A stretch of 64,000 nt of DNA from Azotimanducus sp965199815 (GTDB lineage: Bacteria; Pseudomonadota; Gammaproteobacteria; Pseudomonadales; Azotimanducaceae). The translations under genes were made by a program, and so were the position numbers. The notes under the pieces are model-generated. The model was not told the origin of the DNA. It was given only the letters and a program-made list of their open reading frames with translations, and did not search any database. Shown piece after piece: positions 27,467 to 37,107 of the stretch; position 1 is the stretch's first letter; each line of letters opens with the position of its first letter. Location of the stretch: NCBI GenBank assembly GCA_965199815.1, contig CBDATE010000024.1, positions 310,001 through 374,000 on the forward strand. The letters run 5' to 3'.

Positions 27467-29446
27467 TCAGGCGGCCAGTACGCGCGTTACCCGTTGTACA
27501 TGGTCTGCCGGATTTGCAAGCGGTGCACCGCTCGCAAGGCAGGCATGCTCGAAGGTGATCATCGCCAGGTCCTGAAACTCCGACTGATCTTCCATGGCGT
27601 GCAGGCGCAGCATGAGCGGGTGCCTGAGATTGACTTCGAGCTTCGGATGCTGTTCTGGCATCTTGTTGCCGGTTGCCTCGAGATATCTTCTCAACTGCAT
27701 GCCATAGTCATGATCTTCCAGCACCAGACAGGCGGCGGAGTCCAGCAGGCGCCTGGAGGCGACAACTTCGCTCACCTGTTCCCCGAGCGCCGTCTCGAGG
27801 CGCTCGAGCAGGGATTGATCGGCCGCTTCCCGGTCATCCTCGGGTGCTTGCGTCTGTGCATCCGCTGACGCATCCGGTTCGGCCTCTTCGGGCAACTCGA
27901 GTCCGCCACGCGCGGCATCCTTGAAGGGCTTGCCGTCGAATTCGCTGAGATGTGCCATCAACCACTCGTCATTGGCCCCGCTCAGCAGCAGCACCTCGAA
28001 GCCTCGCTTGCGCAGCACTTCGAGATGTGGACTCGAACGCGCCATCTCCACGCTCTCGGCTGACACCCAGTAGATGTCCTTCTGCCCGGCCTTCATCCGC
28101 TCGACATAGGATTGCAAGGATACGAGCGCGTCCGCTTCACTGTGCGATGTAGATGCAAAGCGCAGCAGGTTCAGGAGCTGCGTACGATTGTCGGCATCTT
28201 CGGCAGCGCCTTCCTTGAGCAAGCGCCCAAAGTTTCGCCACACCTTCTCGTAATCCTCGGGGGCCTCCCTGGCAAGGCTCTCGAGCCGCGACAACACGCG
28301 CTTCGACAGCGCCTTGCGGATGGAATCCACGCGCGGGTCGTCCTGCAGCATCTCTCGCGAGACATTCAGCGGCAGGTCGTTGCAATCCAGAATGCCACGC
28401 ACGAACCTGAGATACAGCGGCAGGAACTGCCTGGCATCGTCCATGATGAAGACGCGCTGTACATACAGACGCACACCGCGGTCGCTCTCGCGCAGGTAGA
28501 GGTCGATGGGTGCCTGTTGCGGCACGTACAGCAGGCTGGTGTACTCGAGCCGCCCTTCCACGCGGTTGTGGCTCCAGCACAGGGGCTCCATGAAATCGTG
28601 GAACACGTGCTTGTAGAACGCCTTGTGCTCCTCGTCGCTGACCTCGCGCCGAGGCCGTGTCCAGAGCGCCTTGGCGGCATTCACCTGCTCCCATACCCTG
28701 CCCTCTTCGGCACTGTCGGGTGCTGCCCCGTCCACGCTTTTCGTTTCGCTCGATTCTTCTGCCGCCGTACCGGGTGCCACGAGTTGCGGCATGAGCACCG
28801 GTACCGTGATGTGATCGGAATAGCGCTTGATCAGGTCGCGCAGCTTGAAATCTGTCGCATAGTCCTCGGCATCCTTCTTCAGATCCAGAATGACGCTGGT
28901 GCCGACCGTCTCGCGCGTGGCAGGCGCAAGGCTGTAGCCGCCTTCTCCACGCGACTGCCAGAGCGTGGCCGCATCTGCCGATGTCCCGGCACGCCTGGTC
29001 AGCACACGCACCTCATCGGCGATGATGAAGCTGCTGTAGAAGCCGACACCGAATTGACCGATGAGCGCGGAATCCTTCTTCTCGTCGCCACTCAGGGCCT
29101 GCAGGAACTCACTGGTGCCGGACTTGGCGATGACACCAAGATTCTGCGCCGTCTCATCAGCCGACATGCCGATGCCATTGTCGGACACGATGATCCTGGC
29201 AGGCTCGTCTCCGCTGGCCGCTTGCGCCTCCACACGAATCTCGAACTGGCCATTGTCGGCATTGAGAGCGGGTGTGGCGATGCTTTCGAAGCGCAGCTTG
29301 TCAATGGCATCGCTGGCGTTGGAAATGAGCTCGCGCAGGACTATGTCGCGGTTGCTGTAGAGAGAATGTATAACGAGATGCAGGAGTTGGCGCGCTTCGG
29401 CCTGAAATTCTTCCTGCCGGACGCTGCCTTGGCTGGTATTCGACAT
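27467..29446 (-). CDS. htpG: molecular chaperone HtpG (Hsp90)
   Basis: The 659-residue cytoplasmic ATP-dependent chaperone has the N-terminal GHKL ATPase motifs RELISNASDAIDKLRFE, DNGIGM and GQFGVGFYS, the middle-domain NVSREMLQ near 335, and the C-terminal dimerisation domain. The start at 29446 (MSNTSQGSV) fits the family; the frame opens 69 bp upstream. A heat-shock-type promoter is visible upstream. Confidence 0.96.
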   Translation of the reverse strand: MSNTSQGSVRQEEFQAEARQLLHLVIHSLYSNRDIVLRELISNASDAIDKLRFESIATPALNADNGQFEIRVEAQAASGDEPARIIVSDNGIGMSADETAQNLGVIAKSGTSEFLQALSGDEKKDSALIGQFGVGFYSSFIIADEVRVLTRRAGTSADAATLWQSRGEGGYSLAPATRETVGTSVILDLKKDAEDYATDFKLRDLIKRYSDHITVPVLMPQLVAPGTAAEESSETKSVDGAAPDSAEEGRVWEQVNAAKALWTRPRREVSDEEHKAFYKHVFHDFMEPLCWSHNRVEGRLEYTSLLYVPQQAPIDLYLRESDRGVRLYVQRVFIMDDARQFLPLYLRFVRGILDCNDLPLNVSREMLQDDPRVDSIRKALSKRVLSRLESLAREAPEDYEKVWRNFGRLLKEGAAEDADNRTQLLNLLRFASTSHSEADALVSLQSYVERMKAGQKDIYWVSAESVEMARSSPHLEVLRKRGFEVLLLSGANDEWLMAHLSEFDGKPFKDAARGGLELPEEAEPDASADAQTQAPEDDREAADQSLLERLETALGEQVSEVVASRRLLDSAACLVLEDHDYGMQLRRYLEATGNKMPEQHPKLEVNLRHPLMLRLHAMEDQSEFQDLAMITFEHACLASGAPLANPADHVQRVTRVLAA

Positions 29447-29487
29447 CTTGACTCGTGTGACTCCCGGAAGTGACAAACAAGCTATGT

Positions 29488-29516
29488 ATATGGAGGCGAA
29501 TGCGGCGAAGGTCAAG
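29488..29516 (-). promoter_or_regulatory. candidate sigma-32 (heat-shock) promoter of htpG
   Basis: On the minus strand CTTGACC (29516-29510) is followed after 14 bp by CTCCATAT (29495-29488), close to the sigma-32 consensus CTTGAAA / CCCCATNT and about 42 bp before the htpG start. It fits the known regulation of htpG. Confidence 0.55.
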
Positions 29517-29607
29517 CCTGCATGTCGATGGCGACCGAGCGCGGTGCAGCGCCTCGCCGGTCTCGGTCAGAGATTATCAGGCACAAATACTGAAAAACGC
29601 TTGCCTC

Positions 29608-29636
29608 GTGCGTCATATTCGCTGAATATGACGCAC
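29608..29636. promoter_or_regulatory. 13-bp perfect inverted repeat at the start of the DUF4143 ATPase gene
   Basis: GTGCGTCATATTC, a 3-base centre GCT, then GAATATGACGCAC. The right arm contains one possible ATG start (29628), and a second ATG follows immediately at 29637. Such a site could be an operator or a hairpin in the mRNA leader. Confidence 0.6.
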
Positions 29637-30561
29637 ATGATCCGTAGAATTCTTCATTCGCGACTGCAAGCTCATCCCAAGAGCGTGTTGATGCTCGGGC
29701 CAAGACAGGTCGGCAAGAGCACCCTGTGCCGCCAACTGGCACCTGATCTCACCATAAACCTTGCCGACGAGGAAACCTTCAGACAGCACCTCAAGGATGC
29801 CGGTCTCCTCAAGGGAAACTCTGAATAACAGAGTTTCCCGTGCGGCACACGGATGTGCCGCCAGATTCAGTGCCGTAAGGCATTGAATCTGCGAGCAAAT
29901 CAGAATCGCATTGCAGCGGGCACATCCATGTGCCCGCCCCTTCGGGCGGCTGCGCCGTGCATTTTTGCTGTCCTGCAAAAATGTGCTGATTTGCGAATCT
30001 GATCAAGTCCACGGATGGACTTGATCAGAACATACCAAGGACACGATCAAGCGCTACATGGAAATTCTCTCCGATACGCTTCTGGTGGAAATGCTGCCGA
30101 GCTATCGAGCCGTCAGCAAGGAGCGACGGGCGAGACAGAAGGACAAGTTCATCTTCTTCGATCCGGGGGTTCGTAACGCGCTGCTCGGCAGGTTGAGCCC
30201 TGCACATCTCGGCCGGGAAGAACTCGGCAACCTGTTTGAGCAGTGGATGATTCTCCAGATTATCTATTACAACCGGCTGCATGCGAAAGGCTGGAGACTG
30301 AGCAGCTATCGCGATGCCATGGGAGTGGAGGTCGATCTCATCATCGAAACCGCTACGAAATGCCTCGTGGTGGAGTTCAAATCTTCTGTCAATGCCTATG
30401 ACAAGATGTTCAGGGGGCTGGTACGATTCGAGCAGGTCGCAAGGCGCAGGGTCGAGCGATATCTGGTGTATCGGGGAGAGCACCAACAAAGTTTCGGGCA
30501 TCTCGGCCTGGCGCTGCCCTTCACCGCGTTTCTGGAATCGGTAGTTCCTGATCTGGATTGA
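29628..30561 (+). pseudogene. broken AAA (AAA_14) / DUF4143 ATPase gene
   Basis: The 5' piece (29628-29812) encodes an ATPase N-terminus with a Walker A motif (LMLGPRQVGKSTLCRQL). It runs into a stop inside the hairpin-array element at 29813-30035. The reading frame resumes after it (about 30036-30561) with the C-terminal DUF4143 part: KRYMEILSDTLLVEMLP and the nuclease-like VEVDLII and CLVVEFKSS segments. Intact family members are around 380-400 residues; the central region of roughly 130 residues is missing. The element therefore replaced coding sequence rather than simply inserting. No product is expected to function. Confidence 0.85.
29813..30035. repeat. hairpin-array repeat element, long copy (223 bp)
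   Basis: A run of adjacent perfect or near-perfect inverted repeats with 4-6 base loops: GGGAAACTCTG / CAGAGTTTCCC, GCGGCACA / TGTGCCGC, AGATTCAGTGCC / GGCATTGAATCT, GCGGGCACA / TGTGCCCGC, CATTTTTGC / GCAAAAATG, and GATCAAGTCCA / TGGACTTGATC at the right end. There is no open reading frame or transposase. The same element in opposite orientation, with a shorter middle, is at 53465-53615. It lies within the DUF4143 gene and carries its premature stop. Confidence 0.9.
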
Positions 30562-30609
30562 TGGCAATTCTTCAGAATCACAATGCAGGTTTTCGGCGGT
30601 TCAGGGGAA

Positions 30610-33600
30610 TCAACCCACGCGCCATCCGGGTTTTATCTTTGCAAGAATAGCATCAACTTCTTCCCGCACTTTATCAACTCCTTCGACCTGAACCTGAACC
30701 TTGAAATGAAGCATGTGTCCTGCGGTAACCCTCTTGAGCTCACCAATCTCGTCAGCCAGGTCCTGAATTTCATGTGCCTCGAGCTCTGCGGGCTGTATCT
30801 CGGGAGCCGCATCCACATCAACGGCATCGTGTTCCGCCTGCCTGATCTTCACTTCCTTCCAGCCCGTCACGTCACATGGCCACGCAGCGGACTCCGGGAG
30901 CAGCTCGATGATTCTCAACCCGAAGGCAGTATTCAGGGCATCGCGCACCGGTTGCCATGGCAGAGTCTTGCCCGCCTTTGAAGACAGAGCCGCATGGATG
31001 AGATGGGCGTTCGTCTGCCCGTCACTCCACGCATTTGGCAGATTCACGGGAAGGATGTCGCCAGGATCGATCGGCGCAGGAGGGGGATAGAGCCTGGCAT
31101 CATTGTTGATGAATCCTTCCGGCGCATCCTCCTTGAAGGCGCTCATTGCACCGTTTACCATCCAGAGGATTCCCTCTTGTACGGCTCTGGACACGGCAGT
31201 TTTGATGGCGGCTTCACATGCTTTCGGAACAGGTGCAGGCTCCTCGAACCCGCCTTTATCCACCAACACCGACTTGGCACCCGAGAAGTAGTCGATCAGA
31301 TCAGCAAACGCCAACTCTCCCTGATTCCAAAGTTTCGGCAGTTCTTCGGGAGCCAGCAAAGTGTGATCAATTTCGGTGAGCACAGCCGCTTCACACAGCA
31401 CCACCTCCAGAGTCGGTTCGGCCAAAGCCACATCATCCGGCCTCGAACGCCAGAAGGTTCGCTGCGACCTGTCACTCCGCGTTAACCGCAGCACAAAGTC
31501 CCCTGCTTCGCAACCTTGTACCAGGGTGTCCTGAATCGCCTCGAGGCTGAGCATTTTGGGAAGCCTTGCCGTGGCACCGAAAGCACCTACCAGATCCTTG
31601 ACAAGTCGCGTCTTGTCATTTTCTGCCCACAGACCGTAGGGGCCGCCCGGCAAGAGGGCATCGGCATTTATGGCTGCATCATGAATTCGTAACTGCTTGT
31701 TGGCAAGAATCCTCGAAAACAATGGGGCGCTTCCCGATGCTACCTGATAGGCGGCGACCCTGTTGGATTCGTCCACCGTAACGGCAACGCACCAGGCGAG
31801 AACGAGATCCGAGGCCAGGGTATTGCTTGCAGACCGTATGTTGTTATTGATGCGATCGGTCGTTTCCCTATCCAGGTCCTCTTTTGCTTTCAGCGCGTCA
31901 CGCACTTTCTCCCATGCCAGCAGATCGCGGACCCTGTCCCTGGCTGTTTCGATGCCCACTCTGGACGGGACGGCAAGCACTACAGCATTGCGGTTTCTTG
32001 CGCGAGGCTTGTCAGGGGTTGTTGTTTCATCGAGATACCTTCTGGCCATGGGGCTCGGTTTGCCAACATCCGATGCCGCATCGGGGCCGAGGACTGCGAA
32101 GTGAAACTGATCGTCGTCTGCTATATCCGACGGTGCCGCTGGCAATTTGTGTACCCTGACGTTACGAGCGACAGTCCCCTCTGTGAGCTCGCGTAGCTTG
32201 CGAATCTCTGCGTCAAGTCTGGTTTTGAGACTGGTTGCGTTTACCTGGCTGCGCGCGTCGTAGTGCATTTGCTTGAGGTTGGGTTTGGAGCCGAGCCGCC
32301 ACAGCCGCGGCACCCCGTCATCTCGATCATCAATGAATGTGTCGTCGAGGTACCACGAGGTATCCGCCCAGTGCGACAGCCCCTTGTCAAGTTCAATGCT
32401 GTCGGGTCCATCCGCACCAATCAAGAGCCTGATGTCGCGCAACCTTGCGCTCTGACCGATCGGCTGAGAGTGCAGGAAGGTGGCGATGACAGCCTGCTGA
32501 ATTTCCCTGCCAGCAAGACCTTGCAGTTCTTCTTCAGCCCGCGTGGCGTGCTTGAGTTCCGATTCGAGAATCGCTGGCCAATTCTGCTTGCGGCCATCAT
32601 ATTGTTCCAGCTGCGCGACATCCGCAAGGTCACGTTGCGCTGCGCTCAAACCCGTCGAGTTCGGCGCTGCAAGAAACACTTGCGCGCCAATGATCGGCCG
32701 AGAATCCCACAACGCCGCATCCCGAAGCGCAATTGCAAGCGTCTTGAGTATGCCGCGAGTCTGCTGAAACATATCAAGCTGCGTCCACTTGGCATAGAAG
32801 ACATCAATCAGGTCCGGATGGAATGGATACGAATCGAGATACCGCTTCTCTTCTTCAGTGCGGTTACGGGAAGTGGCATCATCAACAAGCTCGATTCCAT
32901 TCACTGCCGCGACCACCTGCTGTTGCCAGCCGCCCCTGTCCTCATGGCCGGGTATCTCGAACAACCGCCGGCGCAATATTTCGGGCACATCGTGACCCTC
33001 TACCGGCTGTATTCCTTCATCTGCAACTCGGTGAAACTCATCAAAGATCGTCCTGCCAATCAACCTTCCGGTTTCGTCCATCTTGCCTGTCTCAGAAGCA
33101 AGCAGGGATGCCACCAGACAGCAGCGCGGCACCTTGGCGACCGCCTGGGTGAGGCTGTGGAGAAAATTGGCCATGGTATGAGCCCAACTTGCATCCTCAT
33201 CCACCATGGTGCGCACGAACCACAACACCTCGTCAAAGAGGATGAGCACCGAAGGTGCTTCCCGGAGCGCAAGTTCAAGCAAATCCTCCAGCACATTGGT
33301 TGCCGGAGCGGTCTGCCGTTCCGCACCGTCTTCCTTCAACATCTTCAAGCCAGCCTCTCCCGCCAGTTGCCAGGCAATCTGGCTCCAGGGCATCTTCAGT
33401 GTGCGAAGCGAATCATCGGGCCCTTTTGCGTCCATGCCTTTCTCGGCATCAAGGTGATCAAACACCACCGCCGCCACCCGTGCCCTCGGAAAACCGTCAT
33501 CAAGCGCACAGTGGGTGCGAAATTCATTGACCGCGGGCAGGTCCGGCAAGGACTCCGGATTGCGTACCAGATGGACAAGCGCAATGAGGGCATGCGTCTT

Positions 33601-33870
33601 GCCACCGCCGAAAGTGACATGCAACTGGCGAACCGCCTTTTCGGATTTGCCGGAAAGCCGCCTCGTGACATCGCGGGCAAGGTCGCGCAAGCGATGCGTC
33701 GGGTAGGTCAGCGAAAAGAACTCGTCCGGGCTGTGGTAGGGCCCCGGATTGCGGCCCAGCATGACATCGTACAAATTCGTCGCAAACATCTTGAGCGAGA
33801 GTTCTTCGCTCAGTATGTCGGCACGAAGGCGCACCGCTTCGTGCCATGGTTTGCTCTTTCCTGTCGCCAT
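30610..33870 (-). CDS. DUF499 family P-loop ATPase of a defence-type cassette
   Basis: The 1086-residue protein matches DUF499 ATPases. The P-loop is TFGGGKTHALIAL (Lys near 91) and the Walker B-like strand is SVLILFDEVLWF near 208-219; the C-terminus ends in the family's IKPGW pattern. I start at 33870, where an AAGGAGG ribosome site lies 9 bp upstream; an ATG at 33963 has no such site. DUF499 proteins recur beside DUF1156 methyltransferases and helicases in predicted anti-phage loci; their biochemical role is not known to me. It follows the methyltransferase gene by 99 bp and is the last gene of the cassette. Confidence 0.85.
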   Translation of the reverse strand: MATGKSKPWHEAVRLRADILSEELSLKMFATNLYDVMLGRNPGPYHSPDEFFSLTYPTHRLRDLARDVTRRLSGKSEKAVRQLHVTFGGGKTHALIALVHLVRNPESLPDLPAVNEFRTHCALDDGFPRARVAAVVFDHLDAEKGMDAKGPDDSLRTLKMPWSQIAWQLAGEAGLKMLKEDGAERQTAPATNVLEDLLELALREAPSVLILFDEVLWFVRTMVDEDASWAHTMANFLHSLTQAVAKVPRCCLVASLLASETGKMDETGRLIGRTIFDEFHRVADEGIQPVEGHDVPEILRRRLFEIPGHEDRGGWQQQVVAAVNGIELVDDATSRNRTEEEKRYLDSYPFHPDLIDVFYAKWTQLDMFQQTRGILKTLAIALRDAALWDSRPIIGAQVFLAAPNSTGLSAAQRDLADVAQLEQYDGRKQNWPAILESELKHATRAEEELQGLAGREIQQAVIATFLHSQPIGQSARLRDIRLLIGADGPDSIELDKGLSHWADTSWYLDDTFIDDRDDGVPRLWRLGSKPNLKQMHYDARSQVNATSLKTRLDAEIRKLRELTEGTVARNVRVHKLPAAPSDIADDDQFHFAVLGPDAASDVGKPSPMARRYLDETTTPDKPRARNRNAVVLAVPSRVGIETARDRVRDLLAWEKVRDALKAKEDLDRETTDRINNNIRSASNTLASDLVLAWCVAVTVDESNRVAAYQVASGSAPLFSRILANKQLRIHDAAINADALLPGGPYGLWAENDKTRLVKDLVGAFGATARLPKMLSLEAIQDTLVQGCEAGDFVLRLTRSDRSQRTFWRSRPDDVALAEPTLEVVLCEAAVLTEIDHTLLAPEELPKLWNQGELAFADLIDYFSGAKSVLVDKGGFEEPAPVPKACEAAIKTAVSRAVQEGILWMVNGAMSAFKEDAPEGFINNDARLYPPPAPIDPGDILPVNLPNAWSDGQTNAHLIHAALSSKAGKTLPWQPVRDALNTAFGLRIIELLPESAAWPCDVTGWKEVKIRQAEHDAVDVDAAPEIQPAELEAHEIQDLADEIGELKRVTAGHMLHFKVQVQVEGVDKVREEVDAILAKIKPGWRVG

Positions 33871-33969
33871 GAATTGAGCCCTCCTTCCTGTGTGTGGCTT
33901 CCATTCCTCCGGGCACCTTCGCCCATGATACAAGTCGGGTTTCAGCAAACCCGCTTGACTCACAGCCTG

Positions 33970-36900
33970 CTAAAACATCCTCCCCTGTGGATTGACTCCC
34001 ATATCTTTCAGGTGATTGGCAATGCGCTCCAGCAAGGCGCATTCGTCGTTTTGTTCCTCGTTCCGGCTCTGTTCGATCAGCGCCTGCACCAGCTGTCCAA
34101 ACATCCGGTTGCGATGAAGTCCGTGCCTGTCAATGTAGTCATACACATTGCGGAGGTCACCGGATTTCCACAGGTGCATTGTGCGATGCAATTGATCGAT
34201 GAGCGGTGCCGCGCTGTCCTCCCCCAGGCTTGGGTGCTTTCGCTTCGCCCAGGCTCTGAGCCTGAATACGCCACTGCCTCTTGCGAGCAACCCTTGGGTG
34301 CCCGACAGCTCCCGCTCTGACAATCCGCAGGAAATCATGTAGAGAATACAGGGGCCAGCAGGCGCACCGACCAGCTGAAAGGTATTGCGATGCAGCAAGT
34401 AGTAGGTCGTGATGTTATCAAGCGTGTGCGCAGCCTTCTGGTCGTCTCCACCATCGCCGGAGAGTACGCGCCCGACCACAAAATCAACCACCATGCGCCG
34501 CACATTGACAAGAAACTCGTTTACGCTCATGAGCGCACCGCTTTGCGCTATCTTCTTTACCGCCGGATAGCGGCTGTAGGCTTCGAGCGCCGGCCCGGTG
34601 GCTGCCCACACAAAGTCTGGCCCGCGAACACCCGCATCCCAAAAGTCGCGCAGGCGCTTGACAATGTTCTCCTGCATGTTCTGCAAAACCTGTTCGTCCC
34701 ACCCGGCCCGAGCCATCGGGTCGCGCTTGCGGCACACCAACCAGACGCTCGAGGCAAGCGCAGCCGATGAGAAGGCCCTCATTCTGGTGCCCATCTCCGT
34801 CTGAATCGGCCAGCTTCCGGTGACAACGAATCCAGCCTTCATAATGGCACCAACGAGCGTTTCCCACGCATCCGGATGCTTGTGCGCAAAGACAATGACC
34901 AGCCGTCCGTGTGGCTGCAAGGACGCATGGCAGGCCTTGAACGTACGCGCCATGCCCTGTTCGTAGTTGCGCTTTGAGGCTTCTGCATCTCCTTCAAAGC
35001 GCGAGGTATCGTCTATGAGTTCGCCGTCATTGGCATCCTGATTCCATTTTGGCGAGAGATGCCGGGCAAAAGCTGCGTCGTATTCAGGCGAGAGCCCGGA
35101 CAGGGTGCGTCGCAACCAGATATGGAAGAAGTCCATCAAATCCGAGTAGGGGATGGCATCGTAGTAGGGTGGATCAGTGATGATGATATCTGCTGGCTCT
35201 TGCACAGGTTCGATTGCGGACCGTTGCTCCACGGTTACCTCGTGTGCACCAGCACCGGCCAGAGCGTGCTCGATGTAGCGAGCCACCCAGTGCAATTGGG
35301 CCGTCCAGGAACTGCCCACGCTATTGGCGACCGCGAGCTCGGCTGTATCCCACACCATTGGCAGTGCGAAGCGGGCGAAGGTATGGCCCATTTTTTCTCC
35401 GGAGTTGTGCCAGGTACAAATTGACGAACCGTAGTCTGCCGTCTTGTCCAGCACAATCGCATTGTAGGCAACGACAGCTTCCTTCCAGTCGCCGCTATAG
35501 CCCTGGTGCCCGAGCTCATCAGCAAGTGCGCGGACTGCCTTCACCAATATCCCCAGAGCCAGGAGTTGCCGAGGCAGGAAGAGCTTGCGCCATTTGTCGA
35601 TACCATGGGCATCGACGGAAAACGCCCTCGCTGCGCCTCCGCCTCCTTTCGGCGTGGGTTCATCGGGCAAACCGAACGGCACTTTGGCAAAGACGCTGTC
35701 CAGCTTTTCTCCCGCCTCCCTTGCTCTGGCCACTTCCAATTGCGTCGGTCGCCGGTATTCCTTGCCATTCGGGCTCTCCACCACCACGGCCACCATCATC
35801 GCGCCTCTTCTGTCGGCCTGCCCTTCCAGACGTATGTCGTCCATGGTCATCACGGTACCGCAGCAGGGGCAGGTCGCACCGGCTCTACTCATGGTACCCG
35901 CGCCAACATCCTTGTCGTGAGTAGGCCGCTCTGTGGCGTTGCGCCCCCTGGCTTCCGGATTGGCTTCTATATCGAAATCCACACCGGTGCCATCCTCGCG
36001 CGGTCGCATGTGCAGAAGTACGCGCTTCTTGCGAGTTTTGGCGAGCCAGCATGTTTTCAGGAGCGGCAGTTCCGCTCGACACGCCTTGCACCGAAGCGTC
36101 CGCGCCCAGAGATATGCCACGGTCTGTTTGGCAACCCATCGCGGTTTTGCGGGGTTTTGAAGGTGCTGGCGGTCAACCCCCGCATTCAATATGTCAATTT
36201 CGGATTCCCCGGCAGCATTCGTCGGCACGAGCCTCAGTGCGTCTCCGGAATCGAGTGGCACCTGGCGGTAGGGTTTGAGCGAACAATATTCGGCATAGGT
36301 GGGATAAAAGTGCGCCAAATCCCTGCGCGCTCGCTTGAGCACCCATCGCCCCCAGGCGCGCACATGCCAGGCAAGGTTTGCCTCGACGGGTGTTTTTTCC
36401 AGCTCCGATTCCGGTAACAGCTCGCGCGTTTGACCGCGTCGGGGACCCGGCGGCCGCAAGCCGTGCACCTTTCGCCACTCCGCCATGAATTCGGCATCTT
36501 GCAGAGCAACTTGCGGCAACTCGCGAGTCTGTCCTGCAAGTCTCTGGGGATACTCCAGAGTGCACCTGAGGACGAACCAGGCGACAGGGTTGATATCCGA
36601 AGCGGTGACTTTGCAGCCGAGGCGCATGGCTTCGAGCGGAATCGCACCACCGCCTGCAAATGAGTCGAGCACTCTGGGCACCCGGCCTCCATATGCAGCC
36701 TTGATCCTCTTGCGGAACCAGTCAAGGTCGGGCCCTGATTCACGCCCCCAATGCAGGATGCCTCCTGATGTCTCACGTGAAACGACATCTCGAGTTTCAC
36801 CACTTGGCAATTGCTCTTTCTTGTGCACCTCGGTGACCTTCCCAGCGAGGCGTTTGAGTATTTCAGTACGCTCGCCGGAGTTCCCTGGATCCGGCAGCAG

Positions 36901-37098
36901 GGCGGTGACAAGGGCGGCGCGGCAGGCGGCCAGAGGCCGTCGTGCAGGCCAGACATGCAGTGTTGACAGGTGCCCATGGCGCACATTCTTCTCGTGCACC
37001 GAGTCGATGGAGGTTTCCCGCAACGGAAACGCGACTTCAATCAAGCGCTCGCCATCAAGCTCCGGCGAGGTGTTTTGTCGAGCTTCGGGAGACTTCAT
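33970..37098 (-). CDS. DUF1156 DNA methyltransferase (adenine-specific type)
   Basis: The 1042-residue protein starts with the DUF1156 domain (LIEVAFPLRETS, HVWPARRPLAACRA). The SAM-binding block is VLDSFAGGGAIPLEAM near 142-157, followed by ASDINPVAW. The catalytic motif TDPPYYDAIPYSDL near 638-651 is of the N6-adenine/N4-cytosine DPPY type. Two Cys pairs (CKAC near 335; CPCCG near 405) suggest a zinc ribbon in between. By analogy with DISARM and BREX methyltransferases it could mark self DNA, which is inference. It starts 9 bp after the NYN gene stop. Confidence 0.88.
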   Translation of the reverse strand: MKSPEARQNTSPELDGERLIEVAFPLRETSIDSVHEKNVRHGHLSTLHVWPARRPLAACRAALVTALLPDPGNSGERTEILKRLAGKVTEVHKKEQLPSGETRDVVSRETSGGILHWGRESGPDLDWFRKRIKAAYGGRVPRVLDSFAGGGAIPLEAMRLGCKVTASDINPVAWFVLRCTLEYPQRLAGQTRELPQVALQDAEFMAEWRKVHGLRPPGPRRGQTRELLPESELEKTPVEANLAWHVRAWGRWVLKRARRDLAHFYPTYAEYCSLKPYRQVPLDSGDALRLVPTNAAGESEIDILNAGVDRQHLQNPAKPRWVAKQTVAYLWARTLRCKACRAELPLLKTCWLAKTRKKRVLLHMRPREDGTGVDFDIEANPEARGRNATERPTHDKDVGAGTMSRAGATCPCCGTVMTMDDIRLEGQADRRGAMMVAVVVESPNGKEYRRPTQLEVARAREAGEKLDSVFAKVPFGLPDEPTPKGGGGAARAFSVDAHGIDKWRKLFLPRQLLALGILVKAVRALADELGHQGYSGDWKEAVVAYNAIVLDKTADYGSSICTWHNSGEKMGHTFARFALPMVWDTAELAVANSVGSSWTAQLHWVARYIEHALAGAGAHEVTVEQRSAIEPVQEPADIIITDPPYYDAIPYSDLMDFFHIWLRRTLSGLSPEYDAAFARHLSPKWNQDANDGELIDDTSRFEGDAEASKRNYEQGMARTFKACHASLQPHGRLVIVFAHKHPDAWETLVGAIMKAGFVVTGSWPIQTEMGTRMRAFSSAALASSVWLVCRKRDPMARAGWDEQVLQNMQENIVKRLRDFWDAGVRGPDFVWAATGPALEAYSRYPAVKKIAQSGALMSVNEFLVNVRRMVVDFVVGRVLSGDGGDDQKAAHTLDNITTYYLLHRNTFQLVGAPAGPCILYMISCGLSERELSGTQGLLARGSGVFRLRAWAKRKHPSLGEDSAAPLIDQLHRTMHLWKSGDLRNVYDYIDRHGLHRNRMFGQLVQALIEQSRNEEQNDECALLERIANHLKDMGVNPQGRMF

Positions 37099-37107
37099 TT
37101 CCAGGAT

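Noticed and set aside
29813..30035. Insertion sequence or integron attC site
   Set aside because: There is no transposase or integrase, and the multiple short hairpins do not follow attC layout.
32263..34320. Long open frame (685 codons) on the + strand
   Set aside because: It is antisense to the DUF499 gene, whose minus-strand frame has clear motifs and a strong ribosome site; the + strand product has no recognisable domain.
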